Of a DNA stretch of 64,000 nucleotides, positions 9,813 to 23,080 are shown piece after piece. This stretch comes from Wyeomyia smithii (taxonomy: Eukaryota; Arthropoda; Insecta; Diptera; Culicidae). The notes beneath the pieces are model-generated. The model was not told where the DNA came from, did no database searches, and was given only the letters and a program-made list of their open reading frames with translations. The stretch's first letter is position 1, and each line of letters starts with the position of its first letter. Position numbers and translations under genes: made by a program. The stretch lies in NCBI RefSeq assembly GCF_029784165.1, contig NC_073695.1, forward strand, positions 203,991,136-204,055,135, given 5' to 3'.

Positions 9813-11518
9813 CACAGTGGGGAATCGCTGGCCATCAGCCAAAAAAAATTTTTTTTCGTTAGCTGTTACATAATATTTTTCTTTTTTTGCTATAACATTC
9901 AAGTGTCTAAATCCAGAATTTGGGCGCAATATCATGAAATCTGAATTTTTTATGACTTTTCAAAGATTGGCGAACTGACTTTTTTTTCTTTTTTTTGAAA
10001 AAAAAAAGTACATTACTTTGAAACGCTCTGTAGCTTCAATGATAGCTTGGATTTTTTTGACGTCAAAGGAAAAGTTGTTGTAAATATTGTGCAAAACAAA
10101 CCCTTCTCATTAGATATTGTAAAATTTGGTTATAGTAGGCCTGACACTGAAAAAAATTTAAAAAAATGTGATTTTTTGTAGAAAAGTAGCTCAAAAGTTT
10201 AGTTGCCGCAGTTTGCCACGGTTGTGACTACATTCAAAATTTAGGTAAAAACGTAAGCTTTCAAATGCATACTGTCCGCTGTAGCGCAAAACTGCGCAAA
10301 TTGTGACTTTAGTGAAAAAAGCGATAGCAGATTTTTTAAGTTTTTATTTTTAAAGTTGAAATTTCATCCAGGATTAATTTTAATCATAACCATGATTTCC
10401 CATTAAGGAAAATTTATGATATCGTACTCAATCCGTAACGATAAAATATAAATTTGGGCAAAAATTACAAAATTTATCAATGAAAAGTTAGAAAAAAAGT
10501 GTTAAACAAGAAAACAGTAAACCAATCTTTATGAAATTTTAATTATGTCAAACTTTATCACTTTCTGCAAATTTGAAACAATATCAAAAACACTCAGCCC
10601 TTTTCAATTTATGATCATGAAATTCGTCAAACTGATTGAAGTGTCAAATACCAGCAGCAAATTCATACCATCAAACTCCGGCTAACAATAACCCGCTTGA
10701 AGATTACTGTTGCTTCGCAATCGTTTGCATACAAAAGTAAAGCACACATTTTGCTTTATGAGTAAAACAACAAAGAACAGTCGTCGCCCTCCGCATCTTT
10801 TCGTATTCATTTAGAAAGTGCTGTCATTCCAGTGTCTTCGTTTTCAAATTCATAATTTCGTTGAATTTCACTATGGAGCCTTCAACTTCAGTGGCACCAC
10901 CTAAGTCAATGTCTAGTAAGTTGTCCATTCATGGTGTTATACATGTATTTGAAGTCCTCATTCAACCATAGAAACCGTATTAGGAAGATAACATATATAT
11001 GAAACAATGAAACATCGAAAATCACTAGAAGAAATGAAAATTGCAGCGAAAGACATTTTTCCTGCTGATAGATATAATGAACTTCAAATTTCCTGGAAAC
11101 AATTCAACACAAGATTTGAGCGATCACAGCGGAAGATGATGATGATGATGATGACTTTTTTCAATTTGTAATTAGTTTGTGTTACTTATGTTGTTTTAGT
11201 TTATTTAAAAAAATATATATATTCAGGCAAAATTTGTTTATTTTCAGGGGTTGTCCATAAATAACGTAGTTTTTTTTTCAATGGGGAGGATGCCCGGTGG
11301 CACTACTTGTTATCAAAGATCATATAATTCTATAAAAAAGAAAAAAAAGTGCCAAAAATATTGAAAATTGGATTTCGTGCTTTATGGACGGCCCCAAATA
11401 AAAAATGGATGCCAAATTCGTGTTCAACGCCCCAAAATTATGTAAAAACCAAGTTTTTGTCGCATTTATCGACACTTTTTTAGCTTGGCCAGCCTTTGTA
11501 TGGAGTCGCCCCACTGTG
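9813..11518. mobile_element. Transib-like non-autonomous element with RSS-like ends
   Basis: The ends are CACAGTGGGG at 9813-9822 and the exact inverted CCCCACTGTG at 11509-11518. They are flanked by a 5-bp direct duplication, CAGCG (9808-9812 and 11519-11523). A CACWRTG-type heptamer plus a 5-bp GC-rich TSD is the signature of Transib transposons, whose ends resemble V(D)J recombination signal heptamers. GGCTGGCC-like blocks occur just inside both ends. The 1706-bp interior is AT-rich, with no intact transposase. It includes a CCATAAATAACGTAG phrase near 11255 that may be a further nested insertion, and a short run of ATGATG. Superfamily assignment rests only on ends and TSD. Confidence 0.62.
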
Positions 11519-11523
11519 CAGCG

Positions 11524-12659
11524 TAGTGGATATATTTTTTCATCAAATTTATTTGTATGAAAGTTGATAAGCTTTGAAATAGACAAGTAAGGTTTTACGA
11601 ATGGTAAAATTTTCACGAATTTACGAAAGAGACTCATAATTTGCTTCCTCGGAGTTTGCTCTTGAAATTTCTCTATATGGACAGGAAAACAATACAAATT
11701 TTCATCCACAAGATGAAATCAGCATTCGCATTTCAGTCCAAGATCAAATGCAATTCCGGAAATATTCTACTCTGTTTCTAATATCGGCTGTCACTCACCA
11801 CAACTGGTGACGTTCTTCCTTTCTGGAAAGGAGCCTTATCTGTTTCCGATGTATAAGAAATAGACACAGAATAGAAGTTGACAACTATCGAAAACATTGC
11901 TTGGACCGAGAGTTCAGTACCACTACTGCAATCTTCTGTCCTTCACAACTGCTGTAACGGACTAGAGGTTTATACACATATCTCTCTGTCACCTTTGATG
12001 ATAAAAGCAATCACGCTATCGCAATCGGTAAGTTGGATAGACAGTGCATTAGTGTCACTGTTTTCACCTGGTTTTAGTGATACAAAGTTATTTGCTTTCT
12101 TCGGAATAATCAGGTAATCCTTGCATTCACATCTATATGCTAGATAAAAGATCTGCTCTTGAATCGGTAAAGGAAAAGTATGTTTAGTGGAAGCTCCGAA
12201 TATCTTCTTGGTTTGCAACGAATAAAAATAATTAGGTTATAATATTCTGGATGTAAATCCAGCAGTAATATTCCTACATTTTGCAAGATAAGTTTCTTTT
12301 TATTTGAAGAAAGCTTGTCGTACGAAAATGTATGGTCGGATATTTGTTTTCAGCCAACGATAAACATCAGATAATTGGAATCACTTTCGTTTGACACCAA
12401 AGAATCTAGTTTAGCCCGGCAGAGGCGTTGGCCAATATTGAGATAAATTGCGAAAATGTGGTGCCATATTGTGCAGAGCTAAAATTCGAAACAAAAAATA
12501 AAATACTTTCAGTACTCCGTCTGCTTGGTTCATTAGTTCAAGCATCCGCATCAAATTCATCAGACGCAATCTACTAGAAAAGGAGAGCCCACTTCCAGGA
12601 ATCGTTTCCACCAGTAAACGTCCTAAATCATTCTCACTCAATTATCTCGCACACTAAAA
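11524..12659. other. Non-coding stretch
   Basis: No recognised gene, RNA or element boundaries. The several open frames are short, overlap on both strands and lack family resemblance. Composition rises in complexity toward the island that follows. Confidence 0.4.
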
Positions 12660-15300
12660 CGCATTTGTTATATTTTTTTTTTTTTGATTCGCCCGGAAGA
12701 GTCCCGCAGACGCCTGAAAAAGGAAAACCCAGCGTGGTTCATCTCAGCCAGCAGCAGCAGTGGCATCGACGAGCGGCTCGATTCGAAATCGAAACCGTCA
12801 TCGTTTATTTTGCCGTCTTTCCGCTTGCTTCTGGGGCCGCCGGGCCAGACAATGAAACATCGTTTTGTACTCTCGACTAACCTTGCATGTTCTTTCGGCC
12901 TAGCGAGAGACTGACAGACAAACGGAGTCGCCTGACCCCAGCTGAAGCAGCGGAGGCGTGTCCTAAGCCGTCAGTCGCCGGAAAGAATGTATCTTCGAAA
13001 ATTAATTGAAGCCTGCCCGGGCTGGCTGCTGGCTTGAGTTGTATTTATTCTTCGTTTGGTTTCGGTCTTAGTTAGGAACCATGACTGGTAGAATTTCGTT
13101 CGTGTTCTTGAAATTACTTATAAATTTTGAGGTATGAATTAATTATCTAAATTTTTAATTAGACCAAACTGGAAAGTTGAAACGAAGCGGCAAACCGTTT
13201 GGGTTTCACCCTGCGCTAGGTCAAACGCTCAACCATCGTTAGGATATATTAAGCGAGGCAAAAAAATGAGGATAATTACGAAACGGGACAAAAAAGTAAA
13301 CAAGACACCGAGTTCCCACAATGGCTGCACGACTTTTTGCCTCCGACCCAAAGTGAAACTTTCCATGCGATGAGTATACAATATTAAGAGTGCTCACGCA
13401 CGAGGACTCTTGAAAAACCCTGACAATTCCGGGAGTCAAGGAGCGGCTAACGAGAATACATAAAGCCAGACTGTGTATACACCTGCCAGCCATAATTTAT
13501 GTACCTTTTTGAAGAAGACACCGCGCCGCTCCGGTTGAATGTACACTTTTGAAAAGGCATGCAGCCGAGGCTTTCGTACAAAAGATAACAGAAAGAGAGA
13601 GAGAGAGAAAAAAAAATCGCATCAACTCGAGGCCACTTGCAACGTTGAATCGAGTGCAAATGCCTGTACCGAGTGATATGTGTATTTGTTCGAGAAATTG
13701 GATGGTGCCCGCTGGAGTGAATAAATCGGTGAAATATTGTTTCTAGTAAATGATAAATCGGTTGGCACATATGTTGCTGCAGATGGAAAAAGAGGGCGAA
13801 CATTTGAATACGAAGAATTTGATTGGGATGGAGAAAATTTTTCAATTCTTGTATGGCATATAAATTGAAGAAAATGTTCAATATCAGAAAAAGGACTTAA
13901 TCAACGCTGTTGTTAAGAAATCCCTTCATGTTCTACAAACGGATAGTAACTGATCTTCCAAGAAACGGGGACTGGTTGCAACCATAAAACTGAATTAAAC
14001 ATTAAAGCTTATCAAATCAAAAAATCTTTGGATGTCCTAGTTTCTACGAAGCCACCACCGAACGAGTCGGACAATATATTAGAGTGGACATTTTAATTAC
14101 TCAACCCGACACGGCTTGCAAGGGTAGTAAAGTCAAAATCTAATTATACTGCCATCGCCGGTGCCGTTTTTTTCTCCCTAGAGCTCCCTTTGAGCTCCGG
14201 TCGCTGCGGGGTGTTGAATCAGGATTAGGTTCCTCTTTTTCGATCTCGTTTATACAAGATTTTTATGTGATTGCGTCTATTGTGAGTTCGGGTTTCTGGA
14301 GTGAAACGAACAAAACAGCCCACCGAGACACCGGTGTTGAATTTCTGGCGTTCCTCCAGCCAGCTGGCCGCACTTTTGAATGGAGAGTGCACTTCAAGTT
14401 GGGCAAGGGAATTTTCTCACTTTCTGACTCGGGACGGTCATAATTTACGACGGTACATAAAAGTCGCCAACAGGAGGTACTAGAAGGCAAGAAATAAAAA
14501 ACTGTGAAAGAAAATACTTCACAAACGCTGGAAAGCTTTACCTATTCAACATGCCAACGTTCACGATGCAATTGTTAAACCATTTTAGTGCTCTTGAAAA
14601 TAGCATTATAATTGTAATTATAATGGATGGAATTTCATTTTTTATGGCAGATCCAACTGTCGGTTTCGCGTGCATTCGCTAATAGCATCTCATTACCGTA
14701 AAAATAATCAATTTATGCCAATTTCCCATACTGCAGCATTTCACGGGGTTGATTAGTCAACCTGTTGACAATCTTGACTTAGCAGTCGCAAACCGGTAAG
14801 GGGCAATTTGAGCGGGTCCGTGGGCAGCTGATTGGCGACGACGTCCATTACCGCCGAGTGACATAAGTACGACTCCATTATTTATCAGCGGGCGGGCATG
14901 CACCAGATTGAGCGCTTAGTGTGCTGCCACGATAGAGTCAACACCGAAAGTTTCCTGCGCCTGCCGGCTCTGTTAGGAGTCTCTCGTACACGTCGATAAA
15001 TTATACCCTAGGATGCGGGCGACAAGACTTTCAAACGCGACCTGATGTTTCTGCGGAGATACAATTTTTTCTCCCTTTAATTAACGTAGCCACAAGCGAC
15101 GGAACGCGTGTTCGCAATTTGGTTCGCCGCGTCTTGAGCTGGGCGTATGCGCGCTCCCACGTTCCTAACAGTGGCTCTAATTGAATATGCATACTTGCGC
15201 GAAAAACACCTTATTAGAGTGGCTGCGCAAGCCAAAGCAGGTGAAACTACTAATATGGGCGATCGGAATTGAACGGCACCAGCAGCTAGTAGAAATATTT
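12660..15300. other. Repeat-poor, complex sequence island (possible cis-regulatory)
   Basis: Compared with its surroundings this segment is visibly richer in G/C, free of the repeat families found elsewhere in the window, and lacks long poly-A/T runs except short ones. It includes CAGCAG repeats near 12750, a GA microsatellite (13588-13610), a palindromic ATTATAATTGTAATTATAAT (about 14605-14625) and several TAATTA homeodomain-type cores. No convincing exon was found. Within the inferred frizzled first intron, such an island is a candidate for conserved regulatory DNA. That is inference only. Confidence 0.4.
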
Positions 15301-16539
15301 TGATTTCACTCCGCGTATTCCGGGTTTATTTTAATTGACATAAAATGACATAAACGAGTGGCTTTCGACTATACAATTCGAAGGCTAACTACTGTTTAAG
15401 TAAATTGGATGGCATAATAACTGTTATTTTTATTTTATTCATAGTTTTTATCTACTGTAAGTGACTCTTAATTTCGCAATGAAATAGCCTGTTTCGTTAC
15501 ATCACGTGCACATAATCACATTATATATTGTTCATTGAAAATTGAGCGTTTTACGGTAACTGACCCATCAATCAATTTTGAGTTACTCCATTTTGAATGT
15601 AACTTCCATCAAATATTTCGATTGGAAAACTAAGTAATTTTATAAACAGTGCCTGATTCTTGGTTGGATTATTTGTTCGCAGTTGCAACTACTTTGCCAG
15701 ATCATAAACTTTCTTGCCAGTAGTGGAAAGCCGACCAAAATTTCCAAAATACGTTTCGGAGAGTGCATCCTTTGTGAAGTACAACCTCGTTGTATAACTC
15801 TCAGGAATATCTGTTGACCACTAGATTCTGGTTCAGTGTTTTCTCTGGTTGCTTACTGGCCCGAAAGGTCGAAAATCTTCTCTCAAAAGAAGCCTTCTGT
15901 CAGTACTTTGGCTTGCAAAGAATTTTTGGCGATATCATCGCTCTCAACAGGCGATTCAGCCAATTTCAACAAATTTGCCATTTTTGAACCTAGCCACGTC
16001 TGATTTTGGAAGTACGTGTCCAAAACTACTTTTCGGTTCGCTGCTTCCATCAAGTATAACTTCTTTGCAACAAAACGAATCGTGAATTATAAAGTAATGA
16101 AAGAAGAAACTTTTCAAAACAAGCTGCTGACAAAACATTCTCAATCCGAACTCTAAAAGTACTGCAGTAAATGAGAGCGTGAGAACGACAATCAATGACT
16201 TAAGCTTTATGCCGGTCGAATAATCGTATAATGGAGTGTTTCAGTATTCTGCTTCCAAATATATCAATCGCCATTGAATCAAACACAAAATGGCAAAAAA
16301 TGTAGCCATGGTTTTTTCGAACTGAACAATTTTGTATTTATCGAAAAATGGCTTAAGCGCCAACTGTGCGCTACTCGTTTATCACAGTTTACGATTAACC
16401 ACCATTTTGAACTCAATTATCTCCGGTGAAACAAGCAATTCTTTTCAACCGTAGATGCTATTTCGGAAACGTTTATGATAATTTATGCATGAATAAACGT
16501 AACGAGGCTTGAAAAAACAGAGGTTAGACCGATTCTAAT
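15301..16539. other. Non-coding stretch
   Basis: No recognised coding sequence or element ends. Open frames at 15790-16195 on both strands are short, mutually overlapping and without family resemblance. Confidence 0.4.
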
Positions 16540-16870
16540 TGCATATTTTGCCAAAGTGATGTTGATACCTTCAGCAAAGTTGATCCAACAATTATTTTCC
16601 ATTTCCAGAGAAATGTGTGAGATAAAAAAAATCGTTCGGTCAAATGGTTAGTTTCATTATGAAAAATAACTTTGCAGAACATTAGCAAATTGAAGAAAAT
16701 TACTATAAAAAAATGAATTGAAAACAATTGATTTTTGAGGGAAATCTGTAGAAAACTTCACAAAAGTTGATCTTAATAGATAGATAGAAGTATGATGTCT
16801 TCAACAGAGTTGTTTCTGGAAAAAGGTGCTACAACTTTGCCGAACAAAATGGATTTTTATACTTCAAAAT
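16540..16870. repeat. Diverged array of AACTTTGCCGAAGA-type motifs
   Basis: Four variants of one motif occur in both orientations: CCTTCAGCAAAGTTG (about 16567), AACTTTGCAGAACA (about 16668), GTCTTCAACAGAGTTG (about 16798) and ACAACTTTGCCGAACA (about 16831). The same motif appears in unrelated elements at 4.7, 5.8, 20.9, 57.66 and 63.04 kb. No gene is encoded. The array may be a relic of a foldback such as the one at 4466-6202. Confidence 0.45.
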
Positions 16871-16904
16871 GAGAAATGTAATATTCGTTTCAATTCGTTA
16901 AGTA

Positions 16905-17650
16905 AGTTTTCTTGACTTTGGCATTATGCGGCCGAGTGTTGTCATGCAGTAGAATCACTTTTTCGTGCGTCTGCTCGTATTATAGCCGTTTTTTTTGCGC
17001 AGTGCTCGGCTGAACCACAGTAACTGAAGTCGATGAGTTTCCCCAGTGATACTTTCTTTCAGTTTCAACAGCTTATAATAAATAACACCGACCTAGTTGC
17101 CACCAAATACATAACCATCACAGCACACTTGAGTCCTCATTACTATCTTTTTTTTGGGTTGTTGTAACGAATCCATTTTTCATCGCCCGTTACGAGGTGA
17201 CAAAGCAAACCCTACCTTTTTTGCCTCTGGAGAAATTGTTAACAGGCGAAAAAACGACACTCAATGTCTCTTGGCTTCAAATCTTAAGGAACCCAAGTTC
17301 CTTGTTTTTAAATCATTTCCAAAGCATACAATCGCTTGGAAATGGCTTAGTGGGTAACTTCTTATACCTATGCAAGCTATTGCAAATGCATTTGACATGG
17401 TACCTCATCGAACAATTTCTCCATTTCAGCGTTTTCGAAGGATTTTGGTCTTCCCTAGAGCGTACAGTCGTCAATATCGGAAATACTATCTTGAAAGCGA
17501 CGGCAAACATAAGGTAACGTTTCTGTAAACAGGTTTCTACCTCTCGATACGCTTCAGCCACAGCTTTCTTTTCATGAAATGAGAAAAGTAACGCCTTCCG
17601 CAAATGATGATTATTTGGCACAAAACCAGATATTTTTACACATCTAAAAG
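16905..17650 (-). pseudogene. mariner transposase relic (Tc1/mariner superfamily)
   Basis: The minus strand carries mariner transposase segments in the right order. An N-terminal HTH-like HHLRKALLFSFHEKKAVAEA comes first. The linker GTWVP follows, with LKPRDIE-like residues. Next is the first catalytic Asp block VTGDEKWIRYNNPK (about 17158-17200), then the second Asp block LLHDNTRPHNAKV (about 16921-16955). Stops and frameshifts separate the blocks. The relic ends just after the second Asp, so the third catalytic residue and the C-terminus are missing, and no terminal repeats could be found. It is an old, inactive copy. Confidence 0.85.
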
Positions 17651-17675
17651 TTATAATGCCACAAAAAATCACTAA

Positions 17676-19804
17676 TCACTTTCCTTCTTGCCAGTTTATG
17701 CTTTCTCAGTTGCCTTGATTTTGTTTTACAACAATGCCGGTTAATCTAGCCTGCCCAAGGAAGTAGGGTATTTGTTCTATTATTCATCTCATTAAGCCGA
17801 TATTCATGAAGAGTGCACGGATTAAACACCAAATTTTTACGAAATATTGAACAAATTAATACAATACGCCTACGTGCTTTTATAGAATCACCCAGCATTG
17901 TATATTTAGTAAATTTAGCTAGATTTATCCTGAAATTTGTGAAACAACCACTTTTCACAAAACTAAAATCACTGCTCAATTATTCATCTCACGACGCCCC
18001 TGTATTCATCACACTGTTAATCATGAATGAATCACATTATCATAAATGAACGTAGTCGCAGCCCGTCGTAGTAGGTTACCTAGATATCCGCTGTAGTTGT
18101 TTACGTGCCTAAATGGTAACCTAGGTAACCACTGCAGTGCTGTCGATTTATGTCAATTATGTCGGAATAATTCAACATTTTCAGTATGATTTTTTCGTAT
18201 TAAAAGTCATCAAAAGTTGCCAAATCAATTTCAGGATTTGGCAACTTTTGATTTTCTTCAACGCAGAGAAAACAGATTAAAATACCTAGAGTTGAAATAA
18301 AAGATTTGTGAAAATTCATCTCATATATTTCTGCTAACTCAAGCTTGTTTTTGAAAATTTGAGGAGAACATTTTAAAAATTAAAGTATTCTTAGTGTAGT
18401 GAGCGATTTTGTTTAGTGATTAAAATGAAAAATTGGTCCGGAAATGATGAAAAAACTTTGGTTGGTTACTGTATGAGTCCCGTCGTAGCCATATAGAGCA
18501 ATGCGCGGATTTTGTTTTCTGAGGTAGGTGATTGAATTAAATAAGTTTTCGAGTGCAGATGCCCGATTATAATACCAATTTAGAACTTTTAAGTGAGTTT
18601 TTGAGAATTCTACTTTATGAGAAATCTAAAGTGAACTAAGAAGAATCCATTTCATGGATTAGTAGATTGGTTTAGTTAGAAAATATGCGTTTTCTCCTGT
18701 TTACAATCGTGTTTTCATGTTGTGCAGAATGAATATATGGGCTAAGATGCATTACGGAACAGTTCCCCTACTGCTGAGATCCCACGAGCAGTTGTGATAA
18801 TCATATCAACTTATATCATATAAATAAACAAAATTTGTGTGCTGAATTTAGGAAATGCTTTACGGAAAGTAAAGTAAATATAGTATGCGTTAAGGAAACA
18901 TGGCTGAGTAGTATTGTGAGTAATTCAACAATTATCAGTATATCATAAATTGAATATTAACTCCAATGTTATTGCTAGCTCGCGTTCAGAGTCAGAATAT
19001 TTAGAATAATAATAACTGAATATTCATTTGCTGATGTAGGAGTGAATATATAAAGATTTTTACTTGGAGTAATATACTCTTCCTCCGATTCAGATTGCCC
19101 TGAGGTTGTCAATCAAAAACGCGCAGAACTGTCGCTTCAGTTCAGTAATATGCAGTTCGGTAAAACAATTCGGTAAAACAAAATCAAAAAGAAATTTATT
19201 TGCGATGCGATTTCAATACAAATTATTAAAAAAGTAGATAATTTTTGGTTATTTTGTGAATGGAGCTTCTCACTTCTATCCAGACGGTAGCCTGTTAAAA
19301 TACTTACTTATTATCAATGACTTAAACTCTCAACTTCAACTAGGTGCCGGCTTCTTCCACCATGATATATTTTTTTCATCTTTAAACGAGATCGTTGCAA
19401 CTACGAACGTCCTAAAATGTTCAGAGAATACAACCGAATCAATTTTTCACTGTTACAAGACACATTGGATAGTTAAGACTGGTCTCTTCTTTATAGCATC
19501 TCGGATTCTGATTTGGTTCAAGATTTCTTCATTATTCACATTGTTGAACATTTTTGAAATGCTGTACCGTTCCGAGCCTTGCGGCCTAAACCAGGCTTGT
19601 AAACGGTCACCATTTTCATTTGATCTCGCTTCCTTAGTGTGCGTCACAATCGGCTTTTGCTCGTAAACGTAAAACAACCAAACAATCACTGCTCAGCTGA
19701 CAGAAAGAACAGGATAGTCAAATGACACTCGAGTATCAAAGAGATGCACACTGTCAATCGTTTAGCGATGTTATTTTGGCCTATTTCTGTCTACTTCGTT
19801 CATT
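17676..19804. other. Non-coding stretch
   Basis: No recognised gene or TE ends. A short inverted repeat, GGTTACCTAG/CTAGGTAACC, lies at about 18074-18138. The longest open frame (19256-19666, +) contains a YPDGSLL phrase slightly like an RNase H start, but nothing that follows supports that reading. Confidence 0.4.
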
Positions 19805-19806
19805 TA

Positions 19807-21075
19807 CACTACCCGTCATAAGTTTGGAATCGCTTCATTGAGTATTGCAACACCCAGCCTGAATATTGCAACACCTCCCGAAAAGTTTAGCATCACCTGG
19901 AATAGGCGGATATCTCGTGTTTTTGACAACCTAGAAAGTTGCGGTTTTCAGCAAACTTGTTCAGAAGGTCAAAGGCTACTGTATGGTGGCCAATTCAGTG
20001 TGAAATTTTACCGCTATGTGGCGCTAGTGGGCACACAATTTGTCGTATTTTGAACTTAACTAATCTCACGATTCCGACCTGCTGAAAATTGCGGTGTTCA
20101 GCAAACTTGTTCAGGATGCTTAAGGCTTCTGCATGGTAGACAATTTAGTACTGAACTACATCACTATGCGGCGCTGGGGTAAATGTGGTTTTTCGTATTC
20201 AAACTTCAATTTATCGCGCGAATATCACTACCCAGAAAGTTGCGGTCTTCGACTAATGCCGCCACTTGTGGTCAAGCACGTCGAAACACAGTATTCCGCC
20301 GCATATGTGTTCCGAACTATTCCATTGAGGCTTACAATTCAGTATCATGACAAATCAAAACTACCCAGTGTCCCGATTAAAATACGACTTCGACAACTTC
20401 GGCAACCACCAGGGCGAGTGTTTTTGACTTCGTGTATACATTTCGGGAGTCTGCTCGTTGGATGAGGCTTACATGCGCTTTCTCGAACGCACCATGTACT
20501 GAAGTCAGAACCACTCGGCTCACATGTAAACCGACGGCGTTGCGTGTTCGGTCTCCAGCTTGCAGCGGAAAGTAATACGAAATGCCCCCTGTGGTGTTCA
20601 AATCCTTCAATATCGGATTAGAGGCAAGTCTACTGCAACTGTTTGCAGCCGATGTAATCAATTTAGTCGCGATATCGTCAATTTTCCTCACTGTAAAACG
20701 GGTTGTGTATGTTGCTGATCAAACTATCAACATACCAACACAGTCGTATGCTATATGTTATAAACATTTCTAAAATTCGCAACTCTCTAGATGGTGGGAT
20801 TTTTGAGCTAAATAGCGTTCAAAACAGTCAAAATATCATGCACACTAGCGCTGCGCTGTGGCGGAATTCCAAAGTATACTCTCCTCTAATCACAAGTCCT
20901 TGACCTCCTGGGCAACTTTGCTGAAGACCACAACTCTCTAGGTTTCCAGAATCAAGAGATAGAATTACATAAATCTGCCCATATCAAGTGATGCTAAACT
21001 TTTCGGGGTGTTGCAATATTCAAACTGGGTGTTGCAATACTCAGTAAAGCGATTCCAAACTTATGACGGGTAGTG
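19807..21075. mobile_element. Non-autonomous Tc1/mariner-type element, 1.27 kb
   Basis: The ends are CACTACCCGTCATAAGTTTG at 19807 and its exact inverted copy ending at 21075. They are flanked by the dinucleotide TA on both sides (19805-19806 and 21076-21077). Similarity between the ends extends about 100 bp inward (GTATTGCAACACCC, AAAAGTTTAGCATCAC). The interior holds at least two direct copies of a unit of about 150 bp beginning TTGCGGT(T/G)TTCAGCAAACTTGTTCAG (about 19935 and 20090) and a partial third. No transposase is encoded. TA duplication and end structure fit Tc1/mariner. Confidence 0.85.
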
Positions 21076-21077
21076 TA

Positions 21078-22019
21078 TATTGAGAAATATTATTACAAGA
21101 TCAATGATATAAATAATTTCCAGAATACACGCACTCAACGTGCGTAATTCTCATTACTAGAAAAAATGTCAAAATACGTTTGAGGAAAATAACGTCGTGA
21201 TGACGATACTCATTTGACATGTTTGTTTAAGAATGTATTCAGACAGCGAGCCTTGGTAGCGTCAGAGAAAGAAGAAGACGATTATCGAGTGAAAAGTGGT
21301 TCTACCGTGACCATTTCGAAGCCAGGCCTAAACTGAGCTTTCCGTGGTTCAATACTGCTGCTTCAAACTGAACTTATGACAAAAGCTAAAGCTAACTATT
21401 CGAAGGGTAATACGGCTTTTTCAGTCTTCAAGGTGTATCAAAATGCTACTATGTCTTATGTTTGACGTTTCGGCCTTTGGACTGGGCCTTCCTCAGGGTA
21501 TCTATAAATTTATTGAAAGATATTATATTTAAACCACAGAACATTTGCTCTGCCAATGCAGTGCATTAATACAGCGCAGAATAAGAGCCTTTGGAAAAGA
21601 AACTATGGAGCCTTTCGAGCTCTGGTCTGCAAATCCCAATGTGGTAATACATTTCATACGAAATTCAGTGCCAAATTGGGAGACAAGGACGATCACTTCT
21701 ATCAATAGTGATATGTCTACCACGAGTTCCTAGACTAGAGAAGAGGCATACCACAAAATATCAAAACAATGGTCGCAGTGGTCCAAATCTTACAAAAAAA
21801 GATTTTATATAGATAGTACATCTTTTTTTTCTTCAAAAACCCCAACATTGTTTTTTTCTTAACAAACTCACATAAAGTTGTACTGTTTTTAGTTTAGCGT
21901 ATAAAGCTTTACGGTAGGTTGTCATATCTTTCGATAGGTTCTCCTTCAAAATACCTATATTGAAACGTTAGAGTTAGTTTAAGCTTTAGAACTACCTACA
22001 AACTTTTACCACATCAAAA
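21078..22019. other. Non-coding stretch with LINE-UTR-like phrase
   Basis: No gene recognised. The phrase GACGTTTCGGCCTTTGG...GGGCCTTCCTCAGGG (about 21461-21500) is palindrome-like (CGGCC...GGGCC) and resembles untranslated-region hairpins common in mosquito LINEs. It may be the 5' part of the RT relic that follows. This is inference. Confidence 0.35.
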
Positions 22020-23080
22020 ATAACGATGCGTTAGTGGATTTATCGTAGCAAAATATTTGTGTCGGCTCAACTGAAGAATTTTGGACGAAACTTAAACGGC
22101 TCAATGTTGTTAATGGTTCATACGACAGTATCAAGTTTAATAATACTGGTGATGATATAAGTGCCTTTTTTGGTGAACACTTCACATGCGTTCCCTTCAA
22201 TACCATCTGAAAACACTAATAGTTTTTCTTTCATTCGTTGAAGCGAATTAGATGTCTCGAATGCTGTTTTTTTTTCTATATAGTCGTACGCAGTCGATTT
22301 AAAAGGTATTCCGTTGAGGTTTATTGAGATTTTCTTATCATCTATATTTACACCATTAACGTACCTGTTTAGTTTATTCACCACAACTGCAAAGTTTCCA
22401 CGAGCTTGGTCCACCCAAATTATTATTCGGATTCATGTGTCAAACTCAGCTGCATGTTGAATGGTTTAATCTCCTCAATTCTTAACAATCAGGTTTTAGA
22501 TCTGGACACAGTACTAATTTGGCATTTCTCAAGGTCCACGCTGATTTGCATCCAAGTTATTGCTTTTTGGTTTTTATTGATTTCTCTAAAGCGTTTGTTA
22601 GAGTCTCTCACGTCAAATTACTGCATGAACTGTCGCATCAGATCAATTTTAGCCGTGAAACTGTTTTCCTTATTAAGTCCTATTTAAATCGAACTCAGGT
22701 CGATGAAATCAACGGAAACCTATCTCTCAATAATCTTTCAGGCGTGCCCCCAAGGATCTGTTCTAGGACCACTTCTGTTTTCATTGTTCATAAATGATTA
22801 AATGATGTTGATAAATAGTGAGAACTCAATCGCACACCTTATATTTTACGGTGCAGGGATTTTTTAGAACATTTCCACGCACTTTCCGTTTTTTTTCTAG
22901 CCAAGAAAAAGCAATATCGATGTTAAACAAAACCGATTCATTTGCAACACACTGTTCGGATTTAATGCTGATGAGGACCTCAACAACAATTTCACAACTG
23001 TTCAAATTTTAAAGCGACAGTTGATTGCTTCTAGTTTAATTGAAAACAAAATGGATTCGTGGATAGACACGCTGAGTGAA
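22020..23080 (+). pseudogene. Non-LTR retrotransposon RT relic
   Basis: In order along the plus strand, with frame changes: FWTKLKRLNVVNGSYDSIKF and FFGEHFT (the linker before RT); FLVFIDFSKAFVRVSHVKLL (the RT block that normally reads FLDFSKAFDRV, here with the catalytic Asp replaced by Val); LIKSYLNRTQ; and CPQGSVLGPLLFSLFIND (about 22743-22797). An AHLIFYGAG phrase stands where the YADD block is expected. The copy lacks endonuclease and 3' end and is dead. It belongs to the jockey/CR1/R1 assemblage; the clade cannot be fixed. Confidence 0.75.

Noticed and set aside
19256..19666. 136-codon open frame with a YPDGSLL and GAGFF phrase resembling an RNase H start
   Set aside because: The following residues do not match RNase H, the spacing is off and the neighbourhood shows no other LINE blocks; likely chance.
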